Source of the DNA: Fallopia convolvulus
Taxonomy: Eukaryota; Streptophyta; Magnoliopsida; Caryophyllales; Polygonaceae
Direction of reading: 5' to 3'
Assembly: GCA_964016875.1 (NCBI GenBank)
Contig: OZ024719.1
Span: forward strand, 65,605,224 to 65,669,223
DNA length: 64,000 bases
Of this stretch, positions 1 through 10,418 are shown piece by piece. The position numbers were made by a program, and so were the translations under genes. Within the stretch, counting starts at the first letter, position 1. The number at the start of each line of letters is the position of its first letter. The notes under the pieces were generated by a model. The model saw nothing but the letters and a program-made list of their open reading frames with translations, was not told the origin of the DNA and made no database searches.

Positions 1-251
1 TTTTAAATAAAATTCGAATTTAATTTTTTTCATATAAATAGATAGAAATTTAAATGGAAAAACTAAATTAATATATCCATCTTAATATATAATATCTAAT
101 GTTCTATAACTTATTTTAATTTTAGATAAATTCTTTTAGATCTATCTTAATTCCTAAGATATAATCGATAACATTTTTATTTTAGATAGAATCTTTTCTA
201 GATTAATTTATCATATTTCTATATTATCCTAAAATAATATCAACATATATA
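1..251. other. AT-rich flank, no gene seen
   Basis: Very AT-rich sequence with no open frame, RNA gene or recognisable repeat. It abuts a truncated LTR at 252, so it probably marks a deletion or rearrangement breakpoint and not the original target site of the element. Confidence 0.6.
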
Positions 252-1010
252 AATTTTCAATAGAATACTTTTATTAAGTTTCAACGATTACAAGGCAAGT
301 CTAGTAACTAAGGCTCCTACCAAAGTTCACTTGGTAACTACGGCTCCGACCGAAGTTCAACCAACTAGACTTCTAAAACCCTAAGCGTAAACCTAAATCG
401 AAAGTAAACTACTGACTTACTTGTAGATTCTTCACCGGAAAAAGCCACACACTCATACACTTGAAAAGCTCTCTTCTCAAGTTCTTCGTCTTCAACCACT
501 CGAAAAACCACACCTTTAACCCTAGCTAACCCTAGTTATTTATAAGATAAGTCAAGTCTGATCTCACACGTAATTCTTGCCTAATTACGCTGATATTCCA
601 CTTAACAAATCCCACACAATAAGGAAAAAAGATTGTTTGTGATTTTGGATCCTCAACGATGTCGATTCTTCCCAAAACCGAATGATCTCGGATTTCCCAA
701 GATAAGATCGTGTGAAGATTGATCTTATCCTCTCTTTTATCTCCTCAAGCAACCGCCTACAGCTGTAGAATCTTCGTAGAAGATCGCTCGCAGAAGATAA
801 GGTAACTTGCCATTTATAGAAAGCCGCGTTCCTTCTCAAACGCACTTCCTAAATCTGTCACTCGTTCCCTCAATCGTTCCTCACGATGTTCCTTCACTCG
901 TGACCATGTACCTGTTTTCCTGAAACACTTACATGTAGAAGCAAGTTATATTTACTAAGTTTGTTATCATCAAAACTAAGAGAAACCATGGAACAACTAT
1001 TGTTCCAACA
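252..1010 (-). repeat. 3' LTR of the first Sirevirus, truncated
   Basis: Matches 9447-10205 almost base for base, starting (on the minus strand) with TGTTGGAACAATAG at 1010. The match stops at 252, where the 5' LTR continues for another 159 bp to its terminal CA, so the R/U5 end of this LTR is missing. An 86-codon open frame at 585-845 recurs in all three LTR copies in the window and is simply LTR sequence. Confidence 0.92.
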
Positions 1011-1024
1011 ATTTCCCCCTTTTT
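1011..1024 (-). other. Polypurine tract of the first Sirevirus
   Basis: On the minus strand AAAAAGGGGGAAAT lies immediately before the TG that opens the 3' LTR. This is the expected plus-strand primer for reverse transcription and fixes the inner edge of the LTR. Confidence 0.88.
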
Positions 1025-1454
1025 GATGATGACAAACCTATACAAAAATGCATGTCTAGAAACCAATAGAAATATAGATCAGAAAAAAAATTCCTGTGTG
1101 GTTCCCCTTTAACAAATGCACTGTTGTTCCTACTCGTCAGAGGTAACAACTTATTCCCCCTCAGCCAAAGTTCCCTCTGTATTTCCTGGATAGAACGCAT
1201 CTCTGCATTTTTCCTTACTTCCCCCTTTTGACATCATCAAAAGGTCAACAATCATCAAGCAAAACATAGAGCAAATGAACAAATTTAATTGAAACTTAAA
1301 CCATTCATAAACAAAAGATAGTTATTATTATAGATAATTGTCGCAGGAATCACAGCCAGAGAAAACATAAAAACATAAAAGTCTTAACATCCAAGAAACA
1401 AAGAAAATTTTTAAGCTGGGGATAGATGGGCTAAGGAACTAGAGAGGGTCCACA

Positions 1455-3131
1455 TCATGGTTCAGAGGAGGTGGAATCAGCAGCAGCAGTGTCAGTGTCT
1501 CTCTTAGCCAGGTACCCAATGATGGTACTCAGTTGAGAGGAAATCTTTTGAAGCTCGATCAACAACTTGGCAGAAACACCTTCACTCAGCGAAGAACTCC
1601 CAACATCCTTCTGGGCAGTCTTCTTTGCAGTTGTTCCCTTTGAATCACCCTGAAAGCTCATCCTCGAGATATTGCGCATCTCCAAGGGTAATCCAAAGAA
1701 CTCCTCTTTTGTAGGCTGATAAGCCTTTCGTTCCTTCAGTATAGCCTTCACAAAGCGAGGATAAGGTATGCTATGCTTCTTCCCAGTGCACTTAGCCATT
1801 TGCCTCATCATAATCTCCGGAAGACTGATACGTTCCTTCCTTAAAAACTTGTCCAGCAGAATCATATCATTGATAGTGAGCGTAGTCCTCTTCTCCAGCC
1901 TTGGAACAATAACCTTGATGAGAAACTGATGTGCAATCCGTGCAGTGTAGCTCAAGTCAGTGGTTAAGTAGGGACCAGAGGCAGGAACTTTTCCCATGAC
2001 CCGCCTGATTAACTGAGCTTTGTTCCTTGGCCAGTTACTTGATGTGTGAACATCCCCATATCCTTCAGCAGGCACCTTCAGAATTGTGGCAACAGATCCC
2101 AAAGAGAAAAAAATTTCCATCCCACCCACAGTAGCAAAGCCCATTGGACCAGTAGAGAGATTGGCTAGTTGATAGGATTGAAAGAATTGGGAAAGTAGGG
2201 ACACATCTACCTTGACTCCAGCGTCACATATTTTCTCCCATCTTTGGAACTTGAGAAGTTCCCAAAACTCCTCCAAGTCATGGCTTTTCAGGAATGCTTC
2301 GGCGATCACCAGAGGAGGGACAACCTTCTTTGAGCGATCCTTCTTGGAGCTTGCCGCTGGTTCCATTGGCAGTTTGCCTTGCGCCTTTGCAGACTTGAGG
2401 TCCTTTTCAACCTCTTCTTCTATCTCAGCCTCTTCTTCATCACCTTCACCATCAGAGTCGTGCTTTTCTTCTTCTTCTTCCTCACCCTCATCAGAGCCCG
2501 AGGCAACCACTTCTTCCTCTTCCTCTGGATCTTCTTCTTCTTCTGAGGATTCCTGAGCCACCTGTTCCTTTGGAACGGTGGAGCGAAGGGCGTACTTGGA
2601 TCCAGAAGGAGTGACCTTCGGCTTTTTGGTTGCAGGGGAAGGGGTTCTTTCCGAGTCAGAGATGTGAAAAATCTGAGACGGTAGGGGAGGAACACTCTTT
2701 TTCGCCTTTCGCTTGCCACGACTTGTCGGCTTCACCCATCCTGGTCGCTCACTTATCGACACAAACGCCTCCTTTTCAGGTTCAACGGTGGTGTCCTTCA
2801 GAGGCGAGTTCACCTCTTCCTTCTCCATTGCATCCTTGCTTTCCTGGGCATCCTCTGTTTCAGCAGCCTTCTCAGAGGGGTTGTCCGAGGGAACCACAGA
2901 GTGATCCTTCTCAGATTTGTCACCCTCAGTGTCTTTTGCCGATGAGGCCATGTCAGCGGTGGCCGCACCAGTGTCGGAAACAGCATCGAATTTGGGTTCG
3001 AGTTTGGAGATTGGAGAGGGAGAGGAAAGTTTGGCCTTTTTGAGGGTTTCAAGTTGGGCTTGAATTTTGGCGATCTCAGCAGCATCGAGACCCTCAAAGT
3101 TTAGGATTGGAGTGTTTGAGGAGGAAGCCAT
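1455..3131 (-). CDS. Sirevirus extra ORF in the 'env' position (plant-transposon-protein type)
   Basis: Encodes 558 residues from the ATG at 3131; the frame is open 36 codons further upstream, but only to a GTG. The first half is low complexity, with two or three Lys-Arg clusters that look like nuclear localisation signals (for example GKRKAKK) and a long Glu/Asp/Ser run. The second half is globular, resembling the 'putative plant transposon protein' domain found downstream of pol in many Sireviruses, and ends in a short amphipathic segment (LLIELQKISSQLSTIIGYL). There is no signal peptide and no convincing membrane segment in the ATG-initiated protein, so an envelope role is not supported. 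It is separated from pol by about 740 bp, and a TATA-like box lies about 95 bp upstream. No stop or frameshift. Domain assignment is from memory of the family. Confidence 0.8.
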   Translation of the reverse strand: MASSSNTPILNFEGLDAAEIAKIQAQLETLKKAKLSSPSPISKLEPKFDAVSDTGAATADMASSAKDTEGDKSEKDHSVVPSDNPSEKAAETEDAQESKDAMEKEEVNSPLKDTTVEPEKEAFVSISERPGWVKPTSRGKRKAKKSVPPLPSQIFHISDSERTPSPATKKPKVTPSGSKYALRSTVPKEQVAQESSEEEEDPEEEEEVVASGSDEGEEEEEEKHDSDGEGDEEEAEIEEEVEKDLKSAKAQGKLPMEPAASSKKDRSKKVVPPLVIAEAFLKSHDLEEFWELLKFQRWEKICDAGVKVDVSLLSQFFQSYQLANLSTGPMGFATVGGMEIFFSLGSVATILKVPAEGYGDVHTSSNWPRNKAQLIRRVMGKVPASGPYLTTDLSYTARIAHQFLIKVIVPRLEKRTTLTINDMILLDKFLRKERISLPEIMMRQMAKCTGKKHSIPYPRFVKAILKERKAYQPTKEEFFGLPLEMRNISRMSFQGDSKGTTAKKTAQKDVGSSSLSEGVSAKLLIELQKISSQLSTIIGYLAKRDTDTAAADSTSSEP

Positions 3132-3225
3132 TGTTGCAGAGGAGAGAAAAGATCGAAGCTTGGAAGAAGATTTAGGGTTTGAGAGAATTAAGGATGCGGT
3201 AAAGAAAAATTGACCGAGATAAGAG

Positions 3226-3233
3226 TTTATAAA
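3226..3233 (-). promoter_or_regulatory. TATA-like box before the extra Sirevirus ORF
   Basis: TTTATAAA on the minus strand, about 95 bp upstream of the ATG at 3131, within the pol-to-ORF spacer. It could drive a subgenomic transcript of the extra ORF. AT-rich plant DNA gives such matches by chance, so support is moderate. Confidence 0.4.
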
Positions 3234-3981
3234 GCACACCTCTTTCCTTCTTGATAAAGATCACAATCTTTCCCAAAGATCTTCTATCCAAATCCTAACG
3301 GCTAAGAATTTCCATAATGATGAATTTTCACCGCCATTAAGTCTTGTCTGCGTAGACGTCCTATCGTTCCCTGCAGAATTACTGTGCAACGGCTGGATTT
3401 TTCAAATGAGCAGTCACAACGGCTATAACTCTACTGTATTGCTTCTGTGATTGACGTCTGTTCTATTGCAAAAATCTTCAAGAGTAATCAAAGATGTTCC
3501 TTTAATGCAACAATATTTGCAACCACTAGTTCCATACCTCGTTACCATGAGTGGATAAAAGGGCTATGTTTGAACAGACAAGGGACTTGAGACGTTCCAT
3601 TCAAACTTTTTGTGGGCTGGGAATATTTTTTTTTTTGACATCCACACAATTATTCCCCGTTTAAAAGTGATAGAAAGAGGTTCATAGGGAACGTTTGTGT
3701 GGACCAGGCTAAGGGACAGTCTTATAACCAACCATCATTTCGGCTTGAAGTGAGGGATAAAATAGATCAAGTTGGTTATTTTGGGCTAAAAAGAAATCTG
3801 GGATGTAAGCAATATAGTTTCAGTTCCTTTTAGCATGCAACATTTAACAATTTCTAATATATACAACATCTATGCATAGAGGAATGATATAAGCCATTAG
3901 AAAACTTGTCAAATGATATGTAGTTACTTGAGATGTTACCTTTTTAGTCAGGCATTGAGGGAATAAAGGACCGGGACTTGT
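3234..3981. other. Sirevirus internal spacer
   Basis: Noncoding stretch between the RNase H end of pol and the extra ORF. No open frame on either strand has recognisable content. Confidence 0.7.
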
Positions 3982-6900
3982 TTACTCCAAGGAAATCATT
4001 CCTAGCAACATCCTCAGATGTTCATAGGGTTTTCTGTCCAAAGCCTTGGTGAAAATATCTGCCACTTGATTTTCAGTCCTACAATGATCCATCTTGATAA
4101 AATCTTTTTCAACATTATCTCTTAAGAAATGATGTCGAATATCTATATGTTTGGTTCTAGAGTGATGCACAAGATTTTTGGAGATATTGATGGCACTTGT
4201 ATTATCACATAAGATAGGAATAGTTCCAAGAGACATACCAAAATCCACCAGTTGCTGTTTTAGCCACAATACCTGGGAACAACAGGCAGCTGCTGCGACA
4301 TACTCCGTTTCAGCCGTTGAAAGAGCAACTGAAATTTGCTTCTTCGATCCTCAAGACACCAAGCATGGTCCAAGGAATTGGGCCATCCCTGATGTGCTCT
4401 TCCTATCCACCAAGTGACCTGCAAAATCTGCATCCGAGAATCCGACAAGTTGGAACGAGTTGTGCCTTGGATACCATAGACATAATGCGTCGTTCCCTTT
4501 CAAGTAGCGTAGAATTCTCTTCACTTCTTTTAGATGTGTTTCTTTAGGATTGGCTTGAAATATAGCACAGAGACACACACTGAACATAATATCTGGCCGA
4601 CTGGCCGTTAGGTACAACAGGGAACCAATCATTCCTCGGTACATCGTTTGATCAACATCAACACCATTTAGATCAGCATCAAGACGAGTATTGGGAGAAA
4701 TAGGGGTATCAAAACTCTTTGTAGAATCCATATCGTACTTCTTCAACAGTTCCTTGATGTACTTTTGTTGATGTACCTTTGTTCCCTCGTCAGTTTGCAC
4801 CACTTGTAGTCCAAGAAAGAAAGTGAGCTCTCCGATCATGCTCATTTCAAACTCACTGCTCATAAGATTCTTGAAGCTTTCTACAAGTTTGGGGTTAGTA
4901 GAACCAAATATAATATCATCAACATAAACTTGAACTACTAAAACCTCACCGGCTTGTTCCCTTAGGAACAATGTTTTGTCGATCACACCACGTCTGTAAC
5001 CATTGGCCAATAGAAACTGAGCGAATCTATCATACCAAGCACGAGGAGCCTGCTTAAGACCATAAAGAGCCTTATCCAACACATAGACATGGTCAGGGTG
5101 ATCAACATCTTCAAATCCTGGAGGTTGTAGAACATAGACCTCCTCTTGTAGGTAACCATTCAGGAATGCTGTCTTCACGTCCATTTGATATAACTTGAAT
5201 CCCTTGTGAGCAGCATAGGCGATTAGAAGACGGATGGCTTCTATTCTTGCAACAGGAGCATACGTTTCATCGTAGTCAATTCCTTCTTGTTGATTGTACC
5301 CTTTTGCTACAAGTCTCGCCTTGTTCCTTGTGACCGCTCCGGTGTCATCAAGTTTATTCCTGAAAACCCACTTTGTTCCTATAGCCATCTTGTGCTTTGG
5401 CTTGGGAACTAGTCTCCATACCTTATTCCTCTCAAACTGATGTAGTTCTTCTTGCATAGCAACTATCCAGTCAGGGTCTTTTAATGCTTCCTTTACATTC
5501 TTTGGCTCTGCAAGAGAGATAAACGCATTGAAAGCACAAAAATTCTTAATAGAGGAATGAGTAAGCACACCTTTGTCGTATGGAGTGATGATGTTGTCAA
5601 CAGGATGATCCCTCTTTTGATGATAGTTCCTGACTTCAATCTGAGTGAGATCTGTACTTGACTCCTCTTGTTCCTGTTGGCTTGTCGTTCCATGTGATGT
5701 TTCTTCTCCATGATCTTCCTCAATGTCTTCAGTCTGTGAAGTATCATCTTCTGGAACCAATGCACTTTCTGTGCCATCTTTGTCCAAGTCAGGACTAGGA
5801 GGCGTAATATTTTCATTTGGAGCTTGTGCATTTGAATGTGGATCGACTTCATCATCTGAATCTGTGTTTAGAACCTTCAGTGCATCCTCGTTACTAGACA
5901 GGTTCCCTCCATTTTTGGACTCATCAAAGACAACATGAATGCTTTCTTCAAACTTCTTAGTCCTTTTATTGAACACCTTGTAAGCCTTACTGTTGGATGT
6001 GTATCCCAGAAAGATGCCTTCATCACTCCTTGGATCAAACTTGCCTAGCTCGTCTTTTCCATTGTTGTGAATGAAGCACCTGCATCCAAAGACTTTCAAG
6101 TGGGATATATTTGGCTTTCTTCCCTTGATTAGTTCATATGGAGTTTTTGAAAAGTTGGAACGTATGGTGACTCGATTAATGATGTAGCAAGCAGTACCGA
6201 CTGCCTCAGCCCAAAAGGACCGAGGCAAGTTACTTGCCAACATCATAGTACGAGCCATGTTCTGTAGTGTTCCATTCTTCCTTTCTGCAACGCCGTTTTG
6301 TTGAGGAGTCCTCGGCGCAGAGAAGTTTTGAGACACTCCATGTTCATCACAGTAACTTTGAAACATGGAATTTTTGAACTCTGTTCCGTTGTCAGATCTG
6401 ATAGCTTTCAGTTTTTGTTCTGTTGATGCTTCTACTTTCTTGATCCAGCTTTTGAATGCCATGAACGTCTCGTCTTTGGAACCTAGAAAGAGAGTCCATG
6501 TATATCTAGTAAAATCATCAAGAATAACAAAAATGTACCTGCTACCGCCATGACTTCTCACTCACATGGGACCGCACAAATCCATATGTACCATGTCAAG
6601 AGGATGAGAGGTGCTCACTGACAACTTTGGCTGAAAAGATGATTTGCTTTGTTTTCCTTTTACACACTCTTCACATAAGCTTTCTTTTTCTGCAAGAACT
6701 TTGGGAAGTCCTATCACCAAATTTTGTGAGTAGAGTTTGTGAATTCCTCGATGGTTAGCGTGACCAAACCTTCTATGCCAGAGATCAGTTTTGTCGGCTA
6801 TTGTAACAAAGCAGAGTTCTTGTGGTTGGAAACTTGAGTCGACATAATATACGTTGTTTCGCCTCTTTCCTTTCAGGACCACAAGATTTTGTTTCATATT

Positions 6901-7215
6901 CTTGATCATACAGCCATCTGAGGTAAAGGTTACCTCGTTTTTCCCTTGGTCACAAAGCTGAGCAATACTCAACAAGTTGTAACTAAGACCTTTCACCAAG
7001 CTTACGTCTCTAACGCTGATTTTATCATTTAGCTTGACTTCACCTGTTCCAATGATTTCTCCTTGATTGTTGTTGCCAAAGGAAATGTTTCCTCCAGCGT
7101 TGTTTTGAAGTGAGGACAGAATACTCTTGTTCCCTGTCATGTGACATGAACACCCGCTGTCAAGGACCCAGTGGACGTTCCCCCTCACTTCAACCTGCAA
7201 GAAAGAAATCACGTT
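3982..7215 (-). pseudogene. pol: Sirevirus pol (PR-IN-RT-RNaseH) with two in-frame TGA codons
   Basis: One continuous minus-strand frame. An aspartic protease motif DSGCS appears near the start, then the integrase zinc-binding and core region ([28 protein letters not shown]), a Gln/Glu/Ser-rich linker, reverse transcriptase ([32 protein letters not shown]) and RNase H (DADFAG, STAETEYVAAAA, CDNTSAI). TGA codons interrupt it at 6562-6564, just inside the integrase, and at 4351-4353 in RNase H; the frame is otherwise undamaged. Both breaks are single transitions of the kind expected from methylated-cytosine decay. Pol begins 3 bp upstream of the end of gag in the -1 frame, with a TAA closing the pol frame just before it, so how Gag and Pol are joined is not obvious. 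There are no indels, in keeping with the young LTRs. Confidence 0.92.
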
Positions 7216-9233
7216 TTAACGACCCAGGCCTGCTTAGCCTTCCCGGGTCGGTTAACATAGCTCACAGAATGATAAATATTAGATTGCACTAAAGTAGCTT
7301 TCTGTGAACCCTTGGAACTAGAAGCAATATTTGAGGGATCAACATGATTTTTCCCTTTTTCATTTTTAGATTCTTGCTTCTTTTGAGGTTGTGGGTCCTG
7401 TTTCTTTCTTTTCTGATGAGATTTATCATACCCTTGATTTTTCTTACCAGACCACTGTTTCTTGTTGTTCCTTGTATTCTGGTTTTGAGCCCTTTTGTTT
7501 GACATTTCTAGTCTAACCTTACAGTCTTTTTGAACATGACCTCCCCCACCACAGTGATAGCACACCCTATAGTATTCACCAAGATAGCGTTTAGGATGTG
7601 GTTTTTGGAGGGTTCGTTCCTTTGCTCGTTCCTTGGAAGGAACTTTATGTTGGTTCCCTTGAGACTGTTTTAGGTATATTTTATGAGCCATTTTTCCAAA
7701 ATACCATTCAGAGTTGTCATTAAGATTACTTTCAAGAATTTTGACTCTACTTTCTAGATGAATTACCTTATCTCTAGCGGATTGAAGTTCCCTAGCTTTT
7801 CTTTCCATTTTTTCTTCAAAGGTAAGATCATCTGGAGGATATTCAGATTTGTTTTTTCCATAACCAATACCAGACCTAGCAGGACTGAACTCAATCTGAG
7901 TTCGTTTACTTAGTTCATGCTCTAATTCTTCATTTTTGAGTTTGTGAACAAGTAAATCTGACCTAAGTTCGTTATTGGTTTCAGTTAGAGTCTTAATATC
8001 TTTCTTATAATCTTCACATTCTGAACAAGGAACAACTGAAGTAACAGTAGTTTTTGATAATTTTTCTTCAAGATTTAGACATTTCTCATCAGAAGTTTCT
8101 ATTTCATCTTGCATCTTTAAATTATCTTCAAACAACTTTTTAACAAGGATAACAAGATCAGACTGTTTAGCACTCTCTATACTAGAAAGAAATTGTTCAG
8201 GAGTTACCTCTTGATTAACATCTTCAGTCTTCAGAGCCATGGCACAGATCTTTGAATCAGATTCATCATCTGAGTCAAGATCCCAAGCAGCGATGTAGGC
8301 CTTCTTCTTCTCGTTCCCAGTGTCGTTACCTTTTGGACAACTCTTTGCATAGTGACCCTTTTCTTGACAGTTGTAACAAGTAACGTCTTTGAGCTCCTTC
8401 TTCTCAAAGTTGTTTCTTTCCTTCATGACACCTTGCTTCTTGCCTCTCCTATAGAAGGATCTCATTGCTTTGGTTATGAGAGCTACGTCAGAATCTTCTC
8501 CTAGTTCACCGTCAATTCCTGCAGAGATATTTTCAATGGCCCTTTCCACTTTAAGAGCAATTCCCTTGCTAGAGCTTGAAGCACCACTATTCCTCTTCTC
8601 ATATCGCTCATAGTCAGTCAGTTTTCCAAAGATCTCATGAAGTTTGCAAGTCTTTGTAATTGGGTTCTCCTTGAGAAGTCCTCTTGTAACTACGTACGTG
8701 GGACCTAAGCCATCTACAATTGCAGAGACTTTCTCAGCATGGGTGACAGATTTCCCAATTCCAAGATGATTAATGCGATTGACCAAGCCTTCAAACCGAG
8801 ATTGGTATGTGGCTATAGTTTCTCCATCTATCATCCTGAAGTTGTAGAACTCCTTCTTAGCGTCCTTCTGATGGCTTTCTTTCAGATCAACGCTACCAAT
8901 GTGCATTTGCTCAATGGCTTCCCATGCTTCTTTGGCAGTGTCACAGTTGACTACCCTTAGAAGATCTTCAGCACCCAAGGCATTGTTTAGTAGCATTTGT
9001 GCCTTGTAGTTCTTCTCCATTCCTGTCCATTCAGATTGGCCCCATTCTGTCTTCTTGTCCTTCTTTGCTTCAGGAACGACATAATCTCCATCTTCAATAA
9101 CTGACCATGCTTGGTAGTCATTGCTTTTGAGCCAGGTGGCGAAGAGCTTTTTCCAGTGGTCATATTCTCCAAGAACAAGCAGTGGAGGCTTGTTGTTTCC
9201 AATTCCGACGTTGTGGTTGTTGTTCGAAGTCAT
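7209..9233 (-). CDS. gag: Sirevirus Gag with two CCHC zinc knuckles
   Basis: Encodes 674 residues from the ATG at 9233; the open frame reaches into the LTR only through a non-ATG codon. The N-terminal half is the Ty1/copia capsid-type region (DUF4219 then UBN2-like), with YDHWKKLFATWLKSND and a long helical stretch. A first zinc knuckle, C-x2-C-x4-H-x4-C, is at residues 286-299 (CYNCQEKGHYAKSC); a coiled-coil-like section follows, then a second knuckle at 558-571 (CYHCGGGGHVQKDC) and a Lys/Gln-rich tail. It packages the element RNA and forms the virus-like particle. The long Gag with two separated knuckles fits Sireviruses. No stop or frameshift is seen; it ends at TGA 7209-7211, overlapping the start of the pol frame. 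Confidence 0.92.
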   Translation of the reverse strand: MTSNNNHNVGIGNNKPPLLVLGEYDHWKKLFATWLKSNDYQAWSVIEDGDYVVPEAKKDKKTEWGQSEWTGMEKNYKAQMLLNNALGAEDLLRVVNCDTAKEAWEAIEQMHIGSVDLKESHQKDAKKEFYNFRMIDGETIATYQSRFEGLVNRINHLGIGKSVTHAEKVSAIVDGLGPTYVVTRGLLKENPITKTCKLHEIFGKLTDYERYEKRNSGASSSSKGIALKVERAIENISAGIDGELGEDSDVALITKAMRSFYRRGKKQGVMKERNNFEKKELKDVTCYNCQEKGHYAKSCPKGNDTGNEKKKAYIAAWDLDSDDESDSKICAMALKTEDVNQEVTPEQFLSSIESAKQSDLVILVKKLFEDNLKMQDEIETSDEKCLNLEEKLSKTTVTSVVPCSECEDYKKDIKTLTETNNELRSDLLVHKLKNEELEHELSKRTQIEFSPARSGIGYGKNKSEYPPDDLTFEEKMERKARELQSARDKVIHLESRVKILESNLNDNSEWYFGKMAHKIYLKQSQGNQHKVPSKERAKERTLQKPHPKRYLGEYYRVCYHCGGGGHVQKDCKVRLEMSNKRAQNQNTRNNKKQWSGKKNQGYDKSHQKRKKQDPQPQKKQESKNEKGKNHVDPSNIASSSKGSQKATLVQSNIYHSVSYVNRPGKAKQAWVVKT

Positions 9234-9273
9234 TCTGTATTCCTTCACTAACACACAATCTAGAGCAAAACCT

Positions 9274-9285
9274 GCTCTGATACCA
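9274..9285 (-). other. Primer-binding site of the first Sirevirus
   Basis: TGGTATCAGAGC on the minus strand, complementary to the 3' end of plant initiator tRNA-Met, two bases inside the 5' LTR. It defines the LTR edge at 9288. Confidence 0.92.
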
Positions 9286-9287
9286 AT

Positions 9288-10205
9288 TGTTGGATCGTGA
9301 CGCGTTAGTAACAATACAAGGAACTAGTAAGGTTCCCTGGGCAGCGGAAATAAACAGTAAGAACACAGAATTTATAGAGGAAACCTTCTGTCCGACCAAC
9401 CAGTCGTAGAAAGAAAAACCTCTACCCCTGAGACTCCTTCTCAGAGGATTTTCAATAGAATACTTTTATTAAGTTTCAACGATTACAAGGCAAGTCTAGT
9501 AACTAAGGCTCCTACCAAAGTTCACTTGGTAACTACGGCTCCGACCGAAGTTCAACCAACTAGACTTCTACAACCCTAAGCGTAAACCTAAATCGAAAGT
9601 AAACTACTGACTTACTTGTGGATTCTTCACTGGAAAAAGCCACACACTCATACACTTGAAAAGCTCTCTTCTCAAGTTCTTCGTCTTCAACCACTCGAAA
9701 AACCACACCTTTAACCCTAGCTAACCCTAGCTATTTATAAGATAAGTCAAGTCTGATCTCACACGTAATTCTTGCCTAATTACGTTGATATTCCACTTAA
9801 CAAATCCCACACAATAAGGAAAAAAGATTGTTTGTGATTTCGGATCCTCAACCATGTCGATTCTTCCCAAAACCGAATGATCTCGGATTTCCCAAGATAA
9901 GATCGTGTGAAGATTGATCTTATCCTCTCTTTTATCTCCTCAAGCAACCGCCTACAGCTGTAGAATCTTCGTAGAAGATCGCTCGCAGAAGATAAGGTAA
10001 CTTGCCATTTATAGAAAGCCGCGTTCCTTCTCAAACGCACTTCCTAAATCTGTCACTCGTTCCCTCCATCGTTCCTCACGATGTTCCTTCACTCGTGACC
10101 ATGTACCTGTTTTCCTGAAACACTTACATGTAGAAGCAAGTTATATTTACTAAGTTTGTTATCATCAAAATTAAGAGAAACCATGAAACAACTATTGTTC
10201 CAACA
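9288..10205 (-). repeat. 5' LTR of the first Sirevirus (918 bp, complete)
   Basis: Bounded by TG...CA in both readings: the minus strand opens TGTTGGAACAATAG at 10205 and closes CA two bases before the primer site. A promoter-like TTATAAATAG lies at 9731-9740 on the minus strand. Its outer 759 bp match 252-1010, and the same family recurs inverted at 63313. Confidence 0.93.
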
Positions 10206-10418
10206 AATATCCTTAGAGAGACTTTATATATATAATATATATGCACGATCGATATTCATTCATTCAAATTTGCCCTAATTAATTCTGTATACTAGTTAGT
10301 TATAAACTTTGATTTATTATAAAAATGGAGTGGTTTTAGTAGTATTGCTGGACATGTTTAATGATTAGCTTTGTTGCTGATACATTCCAGCTGATCGATA
10401 TAGAGAAGTAAATCATAT

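Larger units (their letters stand above)
252..10205 (-). mobile_element. Sirevirus-type Ty1/copia retrotransposon, nearly complete
   Basis: Read on the minus strand the order is 5' LTR (9288-10205), tRNA-Met primer site (9274-9285), gag (7209-9233), pol with PR-IN-RT-RNaseH order (3982-7215), a spacer, an extra ORF (1455-3131), polypurine tract (1011-1024) and a truncated 3' LTR (252-1010). The integrase-before-RT order is diagnostic of Ty1/copia; the extra 3' ORF, two zinc knuckles in gag and total length near 10 kb are Sirevirus traits. About ten differences were counted by eye over the 759 bp shared by the two LTRs, so insertion was recent. Two in-frame TGA codons in pol suggest it is no longer autonomous. 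The 3' LTR lacks the terminal 159 bp, and with it the target duplication. Confidence 0.93.

Noticed and set aside
585..845. 86-codon open frame, repeated at 9780-10040 and 63478-63720
   Set aside because: It lies wholly inside the LTR, starts at a similar point in each copy only because the LTRs are nearly identical, and has no family signature.
2212..2904. Ser- and Pro-rich plus-strand frames opposite the extra Sirevirus ORF
   Set aside because: Mirror images of the Glu/Lys-rich minus-strand coding sequence.
3132..3239. N-terminal extension of the extra Sirevirus ORF with a hydrophobic stretch
   Set aside because: Opens at GTG and overlaps the TATA-like box; the ATG at 3131 is the better start, so no signal peptide is claimed.
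9234..9314. N-terminal extension of gag into the LTR
   Set aside because: Begins at a non-ATG codon and runs through the primer-binding site.
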